DNA of 64,000 nucleotides from JADKBO01 sp965230345 (GTDB lineage Bacteria > Bacteroidota > Bacteroidia > Chitinophagales > Saprospiraceae). A program made the translations under genes and the position numbers. The stretch spans positions 806,001-870,000 of the forward strand of contig CBDDKR010000002.1 of assembly GCA_965230345.1 (NCBI GenBank). Reading direction: 5' to 3'. The notes under the pieces are model-generated. The model had not been told where the DNA came from and did not search any database. It saw only the letters and a list, made by a program, of their open reading frames with translations. Shown here one piece after another: positions 27,633 to 37,223 of the stretch (its first letter is position 1; every line of letters starts with the position of its first letter).

Positions 27633-28805
27633 CTATTTGGCAATTCCTAAAAATTCGGAAATATGATCTTTTACAAGCTTTTGGCTTTTACCATCATAGT
27701 GCGTATTTACTATATCATAAAAATACTTCACTCTATTTCTAACTGATTTTCTATTTGCCATTAGTGTCTGTACCTTAGACAACAATTGATCTTCTGTTCT
27801 GCACTCATCAATCAAACCGTTTTTGACAAACCCATAAATATCGTATTCATTTGGTACAGGGCTAAACCGATAATAGATACTTGTAACATTAAGCAATGTA
27901 GCCTCCAAGTGAATAGCCGAATCTGCACTAATTATTAAGTCCTGTTTTTTTAGATATTCGAATACATTTTCTCGTTTACTATCGGATTCCAAAACATTTG
28001 TGCTTTTTTCAAAACTTAACACTCTTTCATCTCTTGGATGTTTTCGAATGGTAATTAGAATATTATCAAACTGTTGCCTCAACTGTAAAATTATAGCCTT
28101 TACATCATCAAGACAATCTCTTAATCCATATGGAATGCCTATTGTTTTGATTATAGAACCTTTATTTAAATCATTAATAAATGGATCAAATTTAGGAATT
28201 CCAACAAGTTTAACTATTCCATGAATTTCCTTATTATTGAATAGGTATTTATCCAAAGCATTTTGTCCATAAAGTAATGACATATCAAACATTAAAGGAG
28301 GAAAGTCATCAGAAACACTGGCATGTTGTAAATAAATCGTTGGAATTTTTAATTGTTTAGTCGCCAATAAAAGTGCTCTGTATAAGACAGAATGATCATT
28401 TGAAATTGTTATTGAATTAACTTTATATTCCTTTAGTTGAACAACAAAACTTTCGTATAACCCAATGTTACTTATAAGTACATGGAACACCCTTGAGAAG
28501 TGAATTGGGTTTTTAAAAAGTTCGGCGAGTATAAAAAAAACATACTTATGCAAATAATGTAATCTAAAAGAGTCAAGTTTAAGTACATGATTAAATGTAG
28601 TATCATCACCGGTTATTACACTGCTGTTTAATACAATTAGTTTAAAGTTTCTATCAGAGCTTGTCAAAAAGCGCAAACTATTAAACTGATTTTGTGTTCC
28701 TGCAACAACCCAATTTGTATTGTCTACTTCTTCAATTTTTTTGTAAATCTGTTCTTTAGTCAAAAGTGAAATGAATTGACTTATTATAAACCTAAAACAA
28801 TACAA
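27633..28805 (-). CDS. Putative GT-B glycosyltransferase of the surface-carbohydrate type
   Basis: The 390-residue protein contains ISNDHSVLYRALLLATKQLKIPTIYLQHASVSDDFPPL and later DLIISADSAIHLEATLLNVTSIYY. This pattern of a cap residue pair around HAS and SADSAIHLEA is seen in GT-B proteins of the capsule and teichoic acid types. It may transfer the CMP-activated nonulosonate made by the neighbouring leg genes, but this is inference. The start shown is TTG at 28805. The frame stays open for 50 more codons upstream to a stop at 28956 with no ATG or GTG, so the real N-terminus is uncertain and may be longer. Confidence 0.6.
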   Translation of the reverse strand: MYCFRFIISQFISLLTKEQIYKKIEEVDNTNWVVAGTQNQFNSLRFLTSSDRNFKLIVLNSSVITGDDTTFNHVLKLDSFRLHYLHKYVFFILAELFKNPIHFSRVFHVLISNIGLYESFVVQLKEYKVNSITISNDHSVLYRALLLATKQLKIPTIYLQHASVSDDFPPLMFDMSLLYGQNALDKYLFNNKEIHGIVKLVGIPKFDPFINDLNKGSIIKTIGIPYGLRDCLDDVKAIILQLRQQFDNILITIRKHPRDERVLSFEKSTNVLESDSKRENVFEYLKKQDLIISADSAIHLEATLLNVTSIYYRFSPVPNEYDIYGFVKNGLIDECRTEDQLLSKVQTLMANRKSVRNRVKYFYDIVNTHYDGKSQKLVKDHISEFLGIAK

Positions 28806-28947
28806 TACTCTTTTAAATATTGACTCCTTAAATAATAAGTGTTTTACCGACCTTCTATTAAAATAGACAATAGGGTCTAAATAAAAACTAAATATTCTAC
28901 GATAAACTGTATTTGATTTTGACTTAATTGTGTTCTTATTTGAATCT

Positions 28948-29628
28948 TTAACGACTTAAAAGATGTTCTATCAATACCCAATCTTCCATGGTATCTAAAT
29001 CATATGAATACTTTGAATGCATAGGGTATTTTACAACCTTCTTTAGATTATGCAGTTTCGATTTCTTTAACCGTTCAATATTGATGACGTAAACGGCTCC
29101 ATTGTACTCCCAAATTTTAGGGGCATCTTGACGACGTACAATATCAAGACTTTTACTCTTCTTTAAATACCCTGAAGAGTCTTCTTCAAATAAATTATAA
29201 TATGGATTATGACTACTTTCTTTAACGGATACCACCATGTCAATTGATTTGTCAAACAAACTAATTGCTTCTTCAATATGAAACTTCTGTCTTAAAGGAC
29301 TCGTTGGTTGCAAGAGCACAACCGCATCGTACGTTCTATTAAAGCTTTCTTCATATAATTTTATGGCATGAATCAATACTTCATGCATTCCACTTTCGTC
29401 ACTTGCTAATTCTTTTGGTCTTGTAAAGGGCACGCTAATTCCTAAAGACTCAGAAATTTCAACTATTTTTTCGCTGTCCGTTGAGATACAGATATCCTCC
29501 TTATCAACTATATCTTTTGCCGCATCTATGGTATACTGAATGAGAGGTTTACCTATAAGTTTTTTGCTGTTCTTATTTGGTATTCCCTTAGATCCTTTCC
29601 TTGCAGGAATGACTACTAAATACTTCAT
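28948..29628 (-). CDS. legF: CMP-legionaminate/acylneuraminate cytidylyltransferase
   Basis: The 226-residue protein starts with VIPARKGSKGIPNKNSKKLIGKPLIQYTI, the nucleotide-binding signature of NeuA/LegF/PseF enzymes, and has LLQPTSPLR and the DLDTMEDW ending. It activates a nine-carbon sugar acid with CTP. The neighbouring LegB, C, H, G and I homologues point to legionaminic acid rather than sialic or pseudaminic acid. The start lies one base upstream of the stop of the PtmE-like gene. Confidence 0.9.
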   Translation of the reverse strand: MKYLVVIPARKGSKGIPNKNSKKLIGKPLIQYTIDAAKDIVDKEDICISTDSEKIVEISESLGISVPFTRPKELASDESGMHEVLIHAIKLYEESFNRTYDAVVLLQPTSPLRQKFHIEEAISLFDKSIDMVVSVKESSHNPYYNLFEEDSSGYLKKSKSLDIVRRQDAPKIWEYNGAVYVINIERLKKSKLHNLKKVVKYPMHSKYSYDLDTMEDWVLIEHLLSR

Positions 29629-29629
29629 A

Positions 29630-30676
29630 CTAAAACTGAATATGTTTTATATCCATTTGTGCTTTCTCGAAATCATGAGGCTTGCCAATGTCCAACCAAT
29701 AACCTGTAATGGGGTAATGAACAACTTTTTTACCAGAACTGTATAAAACTTCCATTAAATCTGTTGCATTAAAATGTTTATCTACTGGAATCAAATCGAT
29801 GAAAGTTCTTTTAAAAATATAAATTCCCGCATTCGAATAATAAGTATACGTTGGTTTTTCTTTAAGGTCTATTATTTGGTCACCGTTTGTTTCTATTACA
29901 CCATAAGGAATTTGGACTTCATAAGGAGTGGTCGCTACAATCATTTCTGCTCCCGAATTCATCATATATTTAAACATGTCCTCAAAATCAATATTCGTCA
30001 AAATATCAGAATTCATTACTAAAACATAATCATTATAAAACTGTTCTATTAATCCTACGGCTCCTATAGTTCCCAGGGGTATATCCTCTTTTACATAGTT
30101 TATATTGATTCCTTTTTCGCTTCCATCACCAAAATAGTCAACTATTTGTTGTCCCAAATATTTGATCGATATCGTTTGATTTTTAACACCAAAGGACTTC
30201 AATCGATCTAAATTATATTCAATAATTGGTTTGTCTCCTATTTTGAGCAAGGGTTTTGGTGTATCCAAAGTCAAGGGTCTCAATCTGGTACCCTTTCCAC
30301 CAGCCATAATTACACCATCTATAGGCAGATAAGAGTTTTGTGTCTTGAAATTAGCAATATCAATTACTCGACTATTTTCATCAAGAATAGGAATAATTTT
30401 GTAATCCATTTCTTTCCATAAAACCATTTGATTGAAATCATATTCGTTCCTTTTAAAGAATTTAGGATTGGGTTGAATAAAATTCTTAATATCATCCTCA
30501 AGACTAAAACCTTTTATAATTCCTCTTCTTATATCTCCATCTGTGATTGAACCAATTAATTTGTTAGTATCATCTACTAAGAAAAGTATGGCGTTCGAGG
30601 CTAACTTATCTAACCTGGATAAAACTTCTCTTACACTAAGTGCCTCTCTAAATATATGGTTTCGAAAATCTTTCAA
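29630..30676 (-). CDS. Nucleotidyltransferase with CBS-domain pair (PtmE-like)
   Basis: The 348-residue protein has two CBS motifs in residues about 1-118 and an NTP-transferase domain that begins with VIMAGGKGTRLRPLTLDTPKPLLKIGDKPI (about residues 122-150). In Campylobacter the homologue PtmE makes GDP-glucosamine at the start of legionaminic acid synthesis; this is family knowledge. Its location between legF and the modifying enzymes fits that role. Whether the nucleotide is GTP or another cannot be told. Confidence 0.86.
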   Translation of the reverse strand: MKDFRNHIFREALSVREVLSRLDKLASNAILFLVDDTNKLIGSITDGDIRRGIIKGFSLEDDIKNFIQPNPKFFKRNEYDFNQMVLWKEMDYKIIPILDENSRVIDIANFKTQNSYLPIDGVIMAGGKGTRLRPLTLDTPKPLLKIGDKPIIEYNLDRLKSFGVKNQTISIKYLGQQIVDYFGDGSEKGININYVKEDIPLGTIGAVGLIEQFYNDYVLVMNSDILTNIDFEDMFKYMMNSGAEMIVATTPYEVQIPYGVIETNGDQIIDLKEKPTYTYYSNAGIYIFKRTFIDLIPVDKHFNATDLMEVLYSSGKKVVHYPITGYWLDIGKPHDFEKAQMDIKHIQF

Positions 30677-30690
30677 TTAAAATAGTTGTA

Positions 30691-31365
30691 TTATTTATCA
30701 ATAAATTTTAACACTTGGAAAGCTTCAGCATAAACAACTCCAACAGAGGCTCCTCTAAAATGAGCAAGAGCTCGTATATTCTCCAAACTTCTGGGGAAAG
30801 GATGTTCCCCTATTTCAGATTCATAGATTTTCATTAACTCTATTTTCTGATTAATATGCTCCGATATATCTACAAAATAATTCGGAACAAATATATTTTC
30901 AGGAAGGGCTGGTCCAAATTCTGTTTCTGAGATACACTCATACATCAAAACTCTTTTTATAAATGGGTATCTAAAAGACTTAGTGCAAGCCAAAACAGAT
31001 TTAAATGTGATTAAATGATCGGAATGTGCATCAGATCTGTTGAGAACATAAATTATCTGAGGCTTAAATTCGTTGAAAATTTCCGAAATTTTCGGAATCA
31101 TCGTAATCATTGTTTCATCCGACAAACACATTGTCGGATAATCTAATTTATACAGATTCTTAATGTTTAATAGCTTTGCAACTTTTTCTATTTCTTCTTG
31201 TCTCTTAGAAACTCTATCTACTGTAAAACCTTGATTTGTTGAAATATTAGTGGTAATTAACCATGCTATTTCATCTCCATTTTGCTTGTGTTTTAGCAAT
31301 GTTCCTCCGCACCCTAATACTTCATCATCAGGATGTGCTGATACTACTATTATTCTCATAAACAA
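30691..31365 (-). CDS. PIG-L family deacetylase
   Basis: The 224-residue protein has the zinc-binding AHPDDE motif (residues 10-15, with GCGGTLLKH after it) and the second ligand motif NRSDAHSDH (about residues 107-115). Such enzymes remove N-acetyl groups from sugars or sugar nucleotides. The adjacent upstream formyltransferase overlaps it by 10 bases, suggesting a deacetylate-then-formylate exchange. The start may be the second ATG (31359), since MRIIVVSAHPDDE is the usual family N-terminus. Confidence 0.88.
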   Translation of the reverse strand: MFMRIIVVSAHPDDEVLGCGGTLLKHKQNGDEIAWLITTNISTNQGFTVDRVSKRQEEIEKVAKLLNIKNLYKLDYPTMCLSDETMITMIPKISEIFNEFKPQIIYVLNRSDAHSDHLITFKSVLACTKSFRYPFIKRVLMYECISETEFGPALPENIFVPNYFVDISEHINQKIELMKIYESEIGEHPFPRSLENIRALAHFRGASVGVVYAEAFQVLKFIDK

Positions 31366-32237
31366 GAATTAATTTTGGGAATTTCTTTAAAATCATGCTC
31401 TAGAATCCTAATGGCGCTATCATATGTTTTTACTATAAACTCATTATCATGAATTTCTAGAACTCTTCCTGGTTCAATATTTTTTATTCGAAAATCAACC
31501 TTTTCAGTTTTCCAAATCTTAATATCTTCTCCTTCATAATATATATGAGCTCCAACATATGGGCTTGAAAGTCCACGAACTAGATTATAAATTCCTTCAG
31601 TTGTCATCCTAAAATCTATTTGTCCATCTTTCCTATTCCGCTTTCTCCATACATTACCTTCATCTATTTTTTGAGGAATTGCTTGATACGTTTTTTGTTG
31701 AAATTGATCAATTAGAACTTGTATTTGTATCAATGCTATTTTTGTTACCTTATTATACAAAGACTGTGCATCATCATAATCGTTAATTTCAATTACTTTT
31801 TGAGATAAAATAGGACCACTGTCTACTCCTTCATCAATAAAAAAGAAAGAACTTGCAGTCTCTTTGAGTCCAAGAACTAATGGCCATATTATTGGATGTC
31901 TACCTCTATTAAATGGAAGTTTTGATGGATGAAAACCTATAGTACCAATGGATGGAATATCTAGTAAGTCTTTTTTTATTAAACTTGACCATCCAAAAAC
32001 GAAGCATACATCAGGAGCTAAACCATTAATCCAGTCTATAATATGCGGAGCGTTAATATCTCTTACATATTTATAAGGAATATTATTTGACTCACACAAA
32101 GGACCCAAATTAAAATGATCTGAATTAAACTTAGACTGAGATTTTGTTGCAACTCCCACTACGTCAGCACCAATTTCAATTAGTTTTTCTAAACTAATTT
32201 TAGAAAATTGAACACAACCGATGAAAAAAATCTTCAT
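31356..32237 (-). CDS. Formyltransferase of the methionyl-tRNA formyltransferase/ArnA type
   Basis: The 293-residue protein matches the formyltransferase core: GFHPSKLPFNRGRHPIIW (catalytic His) and FFFIDEGVDSGPIL (catalytic Asp). It would formylate an amino sugar from 10-formyl-tetrahydrofolate. In Fmt and ArnA a catalytic asparagine lies two residues before the His (N-x-H); here that place is glycine (G-F-H). A subfamily variant is likely because the rest of the site is kept. The C-terminal part (about residues 200-290) resembles the Fmt beta-barrel. It is 6 bases downstream of the LegG-like gene. Confidence 0.84.
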   Translation of the reverse strand: MKIFFIGCVQFSKISLEKLIEIGADVVGVATKSQSKFNSDHFNLGPLCESNNIPYKYVRDINAPHIIDWINGLAPDVCFVFGWSSLIKKDLLDIPSIGTIGFHPSKLPFNRGRHPIIWPLVLGLKETASSFFFIDEGVDSGPILSQKVIEINDYDDAQSLYNKVTKIALIQIQVLIDQFQQKTYQAIPQKIDEGNVWRKRNRKDGQIDFRMTTEGIYNLVRGLSSPYVGAHIYYEGEDIKIWKTEKVDFRIKNIEPGRVLEIHDNEFIVKTYDSAIRILEHDFKEIPKINSCL

Positions 32238-32243
32238 TTTAAT

Positions 32244-33410
32244 CTATTTAAGATCAAAGAATGCTTTTTTAATTAACCCCTCTAACTCTATTTCTTTGAT
32301 AATGTCTTTTATTTTTTTAGATGCCCCTCCTTTTCCATAAGGGTTTTTAACATCCTTTAACTCACCTTGAAAGTCATCAGAGTATGCAGTGCTAATTGCT
32401 TTGGTTATACTTGCTTTAGTTGGAGTACAATCAATGATACTCTTGCATCTAACTCGTCCTTTTTGTCGATCTCCAATATTAACGGTTGCCTTTTTAAATG
32501 AAGGAACTTCTGTGATTCCACTTGACGAATTGCCTACTACGACATCCACATATTGTAATGCAGATAAATACCGTAACTGCCCTAAAGAAATAAAAGCACA
32601 AGATCTCTCTTTATTTTTTTCGACAAATTCATCTATCATTCTAATAATTATCCTTCCATCAGTATCCGCATTGGGTTTAGTAAAGATCACTTTTGTATCA
32701 CTTAAAGAGTTTATAACTTCTAATAACTCTCCAAATTGTTCTTTTGCCGTAGAATTCTCCAAGGTAACAGGATGAAAAGTAACTAATATATTTTTTTTCC
32801 CTAATTGGAAGTTAACAGCCTTTTCAAAATCACCTTTACTTAAAAGTTTTAAATTTACAATGTTATCTATTCCTGGCGAACCAACATTAAAAACTCTATG
32901 AGGTTCTTCCCCTAATTGTATCACTCTTTTCTTATACTCTTTCGTGGCAGTAAAATGAAGATGTGACATTTTTGTTATTGAATGTCTTATTGGTTCATCA
33001 ATTAACCCCTCAGTAGCTTCTCCTCCATGCAAATGAGCTATGGGAATTCTTGAAATCATAGCACTTGAAACAATTGAAAAAATTTCAAATCTATCTCCCA
33101 GTACAACTAACAAATCTGGATCTAAATCTTGTAAAACCTCCGCTGCCGAAATTTGCATAAGTCCCATGGATTTAGAAATACCAACTGTAGTATCAGAAGA
33201 CAATAGGATTTCAATCTTTTTGTTTATTATAAAACCATCTTCTAAAATTTTTTTGTAAGTAAGACCAAATTCAGGGGAGAGGTGCATACCAGTAACCACT
33301 ATTTGAAGTTCCAAATCTGGGTCATTGTTGATTGCTTTAAGAAGCCAATACATTAATCCATATTCGGCTCTTGTGCCAGTAACTACACAAATTTTTCTTC
33401 TAGTGCTCAT
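32244..33410 (-). CDS. legG: Hydrolysing UDP/GDP-N-acetylhexosamine 2-epimerase (NeuC/LegG)
   Basis: The 388-residue protein begins CVVTGTRAEYGLMYWLL, has the GDRFE segment (about residues 107-111) and HLHGGEATEGLIDEPIRHSITKMSHLHF, the signature of hydrolysing epimerases. These release the nucleotide and give a mannosamine-type sugar for the NeuB step. It sits directly beside the synthase gene (11-base overlap with legI). Assignment to the legionaminic route rests on the neighbours. Confidence 0.91.
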   Translation of the reverse strand: MSTRRKICVVTGTRAEYGLMYWLLKAINNDPDLELQIVVTGMHLSPEFGLTYKKILEDGFIINKKIEILLSSDTTVGISKSMGLMQISAAEVLQDLDPDLLVVLGDRFEIFSIVSSAMISRIPIAHLHGGEATEGLIDEPIRHSITKMSHLHFTATKEYKKRVIQLGEEPHRVFNVGSPGIDNIVNLKLLSKGDFEKAVNFQLGKKNILVTFHPVTLENSTAKEQFGELLEVINSLSDTKVIFTKPNADTDGRIIIRMIDEFVEKNKERSCAFISLGQLRYLSALQYVDVVVGNSSSGITEVPSFKKATVNIGDRQKGRVRCKSIIDCTPTKASITKAISTAYSDDFQGELKDVKNPYGKGGASKKIKDIIKEIELEGLIKKAFFDLK

Positions 33411-34434
33411 CTTCTAAATCAATTAAGTTTATCTTATCTCCCTTTCTTAAATCATGTTTTATCTTTTTCCCAACTAAGAATTTCAATGCCATTGGACTTA
33501 TACCACCTTTACTTGGTCGCAAAATATTAAAATCATAAGAGCTTAACACATGCCCTTTCATTAAATCATGTTTTAGGTGCAAGCTCTTTCTTACTATTGC
33601 TATATTTTTTTTCTCACTCTCCGAAGGCTTTTTGATGCCGTCTCCCATAGCTATTTCAATATTTCTAATTCCTCTTACCATTGCGTTTAATTCATCTGGT
33701 TCCAATGATGCTCTATGATCTGGTCCAGGCATATTTCTATCTAATGTGAAATGCTTCTCTATAACTTTGGCGCCCATGGCTACTGCAGCTATTGGTACTT
33801 CTATACCTAAGGTATGATCCGAATATCCTATATTTACTCCTAACTCTTTCTTAATCGTCAACATAGCGTTAAGATTTACATCTTTCATTGGTGTGGGATA
33901 TTCAGTATTACAATGTAAGACGGTAATTTCATCCTTTTTTGCACCATGATTAATCAATACATCAAACGCATCTTTGACCTCTTCTAACGTAGCCATCCCC
34001 GTACTCATAACTATTGGTAATCCTAGACCTGCAACCTTAACTAGGTATGGATAATTCGTTATTTCTCCAGAAGGAATTTTGTAAAAATCAAGTTTATCTT
34101 TTAAAAATTCAATGCTATCTATATCAAATGCAGTAGATAAGAATTTGATCCTTTTATTATTACAATATTGAATCAATTCAAAATGATCCTTTTCAGATAA
34201 TTCCAATTGTTTGAGCATTTCATATTGAGAATCATCAGACTTGGTATTCTCAATTTGGTAAGAAGCTTTTTTTGCTTTTTTATCTACGAGTTTATCTGCT
34301 TTGAAAGTCTGAAACTTTACATAATCCACTCCAGCTGCTGTTGCGACATCCACCATTTTTTTGGCTAAAGCAATATCACCATTATGATTGACACCTGCCT
34401 CTGCAATAATTATCGTTTTTTTCATTTTATACAT
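33400..34434 (-). CDS. legI: N,N'-diacetyllegionaminate/acetylneuraminate synthase
   Basis: The 344-residue protein has the NeuB core (IIAEAGVNHNGDIALAKKMVD, KFQTFKADKLV, KIPSGEITNYPYL, GYSDHTLG, EKHFTLDRNMPGPDH) and a C-terminal SAF/antifreeze-like domain from about residue 285. It condenses a six-carbon N-acetyl sugar with phosphoenolpyruvate to a nonulosonic acid. The start could be the ATG three codons in. The gene overlaps both neighbours (8 and 11 bases). Confidence 0.93.
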   Translation of the reverse strand: MYKMKKTIIIAEAGVNHNGDIALAKKMVDVATAAGVDYVKFQTFKADKLVDKKAKKASYQIENTKSDDSQYEMLKQLELSEKDHFELIQYCNNKRIKFLSTAFDIDSIEFLKDKLDFYKIPSGEITNYPYLVKVAGLGLPIVMSTGMATLEEVKDAFDVLINHGAKKDEITVLHCNTEYPTPMKDVNLNAMLTIKKELGVNIGYSDHTLGIEVPIAAVAMGAKVIEKHFTLDRNMPGPDHRASLEPDELNAMVRGIRNIEIAMGDGIKKPSESEKKNIAIVRKSLHLKHDLMKGHVLSSYDFNILRPSKGGISPMALKFLVGKKIKHDLRKGDKINLIDLEDEH

Positions 34435-35059
34435 TTAAACGAATCTTTTCATAAAACACACCAGACATATCAATATTCTTAAACACTCTAGTTCCCATAC
34501 CAATGATAACATTATCCTTTATATAAATTCCTTGTGCAATTGTCGACCCGGAACCAATAAAACAATTATTCCCAATTCGAACTTCACCATTAATTGTGGA
34601 AGATGTTGATATGTGACAATGATTTCCTATGGTAACGTCATGTTCAATAAGACATTTCGAATTAAGAATGGTATTTACTCCAATTTTAGAAGCAGCATTG
34701 ATTATTGCTCCATGAAGAATTACTGTTGATTCTCCTATTACTGCAGACTTTGAAACATGCGCAGAACTGGCCTTAATAATTGGTAAAATATAACCCATTT
34801 CTTTGAGTCTATTATAAATTTTGACTCTCAATTCATTTGATTTGATTTGCCCTATGCCTATCACTGCATTAGGACATTCTTTAATCAAGAATCCCAAATC
34901 ATTATCATCTCCGATAACCTCATATCCCAATACATCATGTCCAACTTTTTCAGGTACATCAATTAGTCCAATTATTTTGTATTTGTTTTGTGATTCAATA
35001 GCCTCAATACAAGATTTAGCATGACCACCTGAACCGACTATTACTATCTTTTCTTTCAC
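34427..35059 (-). CDS. legH: Sugar O/N-acetyltransferase of the NeuD/PglD/LegH type
   Basis: The 210-residue protein has an N-terminal Rossmann-like domain (IVIVGSGGHAKSCIEAI) and a C-terminal left-handed beta-helix (about residues 95-200), the NeuD/PglD architecture. Between legC and legI it most likely acetylates the 4-amino group of the UDP- or GDP-linked 4-amino-4,6-dideoxy sugar, giving the bacillosamine-like intermediate. Start and stop overlap the adjacent genes by a few bases. Confidence 0.89.
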   Translation of the reverse strand: MKEKIVIVGSGGHAKSCIEAIESQNKYKIIGLIDVPEKVGHDVLGYEVIGDDNDLGFLIKECPNAVIGIGQIKSNELRVKIYNRLKEMGYILPIIKASSAHVSKSAVIGESTVILHGAIINAASKIGVNTILNSKCLIEHDVTIGNHCHISTSSTINGEVRIGNNCFIGSGSTIAQGIYIKDNVIIGMGTRVFKNIDMSGVFYEKIRLNV

Positions 35060-36204
35060 AATACCCTTACACTGCTTGGAATGTTTACAATTCGACCATC
35101 TAAAAGCTCCGCATTAGTCAAATTCGATCGTGGACAATCTTTAAACATTTCTAGTTTATTCATTAATGTCCATATTGGTCTAGTCATTACACCAGAATCA
35201 TTGGTTTCCTTCAAAAAAGAATCTCTTTGTGACCGATCCTTAAGAAGGATTGCATTGAGCCAATAGTTGGATCTTGCAGATTTAATCTCCCGAACCAATT
35301 GAATATCATCTCTTGTTTCGAAGAAACCCATATATAAATCTGACAACGCCCTTTTATTATCGACATACTTGTTCAATTGTTCCAACTGTGCGCAAGCCAG
35401 TGCAGCATTTAAATTAGGCATTCTATAGTTATAGCCAATATGATCATGTCTATACTCCCACTTATGCGGAATTTTTGCTTGAGTGCTAAGATGTTTTGCC
35501 TTTTTAGCCAGTTCTTCATCATTCGTTACAATTGCACCACCACCACCACTGGTAACAGTTTTATTCCCATTAAAGCTAAAGGTCCCTAATAGTCCAAAAG
35601 TTCCTGTATGTTGATTATTATAGGTGCTTCCTAATGACTCAGCGGCATCTTCAATTAGAGGAATACAAAACTCCTTACATAGGTCTACTAACTCTTCCAA
35701 ATGTAGAGGAAGTCCAAAGGTATGCATAGGTATACAAGCTGATATTCTATTACCTGTGTTCTTATTAAAACACGATCCATGTTTCACCTCCGCTATATCT
35801 TCAAGATGTTTTCTTACTAAAGATGGTGACATTCCAAGTGTCTCCATATCAACATCTACAAAATGAGGTACAGCATTACAATATGAAATGGCATTAGCCG
35901 TAGCAATAAAGGTTAAAGATTGTGTTAATACCTCATCTCCCGGTTTTACTCCAGCCAGCAACATAGCTAAATGAAGAGCATTTGTGCCATTGACAATTGC
36001 AATTGCAAATTGTGACCCGGTAATATCACACATCATTTCTTCAAATTGATCAACATATTTGCCCACTGAAGAAACAAATGTTGAATCAATAGCATCCATT
36101 ACATAATTCCGTTCATTACCAATAAATCGCGGTTCATGTAACGGAAGAAAACCTTCCTTCGTATCAAAAGTCTCTCGAATAAAGTCTATTACATCTCTAT
36201 ACAT
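35056..36204 (-). CDS. legC: LegC-type sugar 4-aminotransferase (DegT/DnrJ/EryC1/StrS family)
   Basis: The 382-residue PLP aminotransferase contains EDAAESLGSTYNNQHTG and the PLP lysine in FSFNGNKTVTSGGGG (about residues 205-219). The N-terminal PLHEPRFIGNERNYVMDAIDSTFVSSVG is characteristic of the LegC branch. It converts the 4-keto-6-deoxy sugar from LegB to the 4-amino sugar. It overlaps legB by 8 bases and legH by 4. Confidence 0.92.
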   Translation of the reverse strand: MYRDVIDFIRETFDTKEGFLPLHEPRFIGNERNYVMDAIDSTFVSSVGKYVDQFEEMMCDITGSQFAIAIVNGTNALHLAMLLAGVKPGDEVLTQSLTFIATANAISYCNAVPHFVDVDMETLGMSPSLVRKHLEDIAEVKHGSCFNKNTGNRISACIPMHTFGLPLHLEELVDLCKEFCIPLIEDAAESLGSTYNNQHTGTFGLLGTFSFNGNKTVTSGGGGAIVTNDEELAKKAKHLSTQAKIPHKWEYRHDHIGYNYRMPNLNAALACAQLEQLNKYVDNKRALSDLYMGFFETRDDIQLVREIKSARSNYWLNAILLKDRSQRDSFLKETNDSGVMTRPIWTLMNKLEMFKDCPRSNLTNAELLDGRIVNIPSSVRVL

Positions 36205-37192
36205 TATAAATCCCCGCTTTGTATTGACTTAAATTCTTCTTATCAGAAAACCAATCAATTGTTTTCTGAAGGCCTTGCTCTAAATTGTGTTCAACTTTCC
36301 AATTCGTATGTTCAAGTATCTTACTATTGTCTCCAAAGAGTCGAAACACTTCTGATTTAGATGGCCTTAAACGACTTGGATCTTGAACAATCTTAGCCTT
36401 TGGATTAATGAGTTTTATCAATGTATCGGCCATTTCCTGCATCGATATTTCAGAATTCGTAGCAATGTTACATTCATGACCTATAAGGCTATTAGATTTA
36501 GATATTTCTATAAACCCTTTGGCTGTATCTTTCACAAATAATAAGTCACGAGTTGGTGTTAAATCTCCTAATTTGATTTCCTCAAATCCATTCAAAAGTT
36601 GGGTTATAATTGTTGGTATAATAGCCCTTGCAGATTGTCGTGGACCATAAGTATTAAATGGGCGCACAATTGTTATGGGCATATCGAATGAACGATAAAA
36701 GGAATCAGCCATGCAATCAGCTCCAATTTTTGATGCAGAATAAGGAGACTGTGGTTGTTTCGGATGCTTTTCATCAATAGGTACATACTGGGCTGTTCCA
36801 TAAATTTCAGATGTCGAAGTAACGAGTACTCTTTCAATATTTAAGTTCTTTGCTGCTTGGATAATATTCAATGTACCTTTTACATTTGTATCAACATAAC
36901 TATCCGGAGAATGGTAAGAATACGGAATAGCAATAAGTGCAGCAAGATGAAACACTATATCACAACCCTCCATTGCCGTTCTTACTCCATTGGGATCACG
37001 AACATCACCAGTAAATATTTCAACCCTCTCTAACGTTTCTTTTGAGAAAGAATCTAACCAACCCCAAGAGTTAAAGGAATTATAATAACAAAAAGCCTTA
37101 ACTTTATAACCTTGATTCAACAATTCTTCAACCAAATGACTACCAATAAAGCCATCTGCTCCTGTTACTAATACTTTTTTATTTAATCCCAT
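36197..37192 (-). CDS. legB: LegB-type NAD-dependent 4,6-dehydratase
   Basis: The 331-residue SDR has VTGADGFIGSHLVEEL, the STSEIYG segment and the catalytic YSASKIGAD motif (about residues 151-159). LegB enzymes produce the UDP- or GDP-4-keto-6-deoxy-GlcNAc used by LegC. The adjacent order legB-legC-legH-legI-legG matches legionaminic loci. It is separated by 31 bases from the WbpB-like gene upstream. Confidence 0.91.
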   Translation of the reverse strand: MGLNKKVLVTGADGFIGSHLVEELLNQGYKVKAFCYYNSFNSWGWLDSFSKETLERVEIFTGDVRDPNGVRTAMEGCDIVFHLAALIAIPYSYHSPDSYVDTNVKGTLNIIQAAKNLNIERVLVTSTSEIYGTAQYVPIDEKHPKQPQSPYSASKIGADCMADSFYRSFDMPITIVRPFNTYGPRQSARAIIPTIITQLLNGFEEIKLGDLTPTRDLLFVKDTAKGFIEISKSNSLIGHECNIATNSEISMQEMADTLIKLINPKAKIVQDPSRLRPSKSEVFRLFGDNSKILEHTNWKVEHNLEQGLQKTIDWFSDKKNLSQYKAGIYNV

Positions 37193-37223
37193 ATCCTACC
37201 TTTGTTTCTTTTTGTTTTCTTTA

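Noticed and set aside
32389..32775. 128-residue plus-strand reading frame
   Set aside because: It is opposite the legG coding sequence, which is a clear enzyme with all its motifs.
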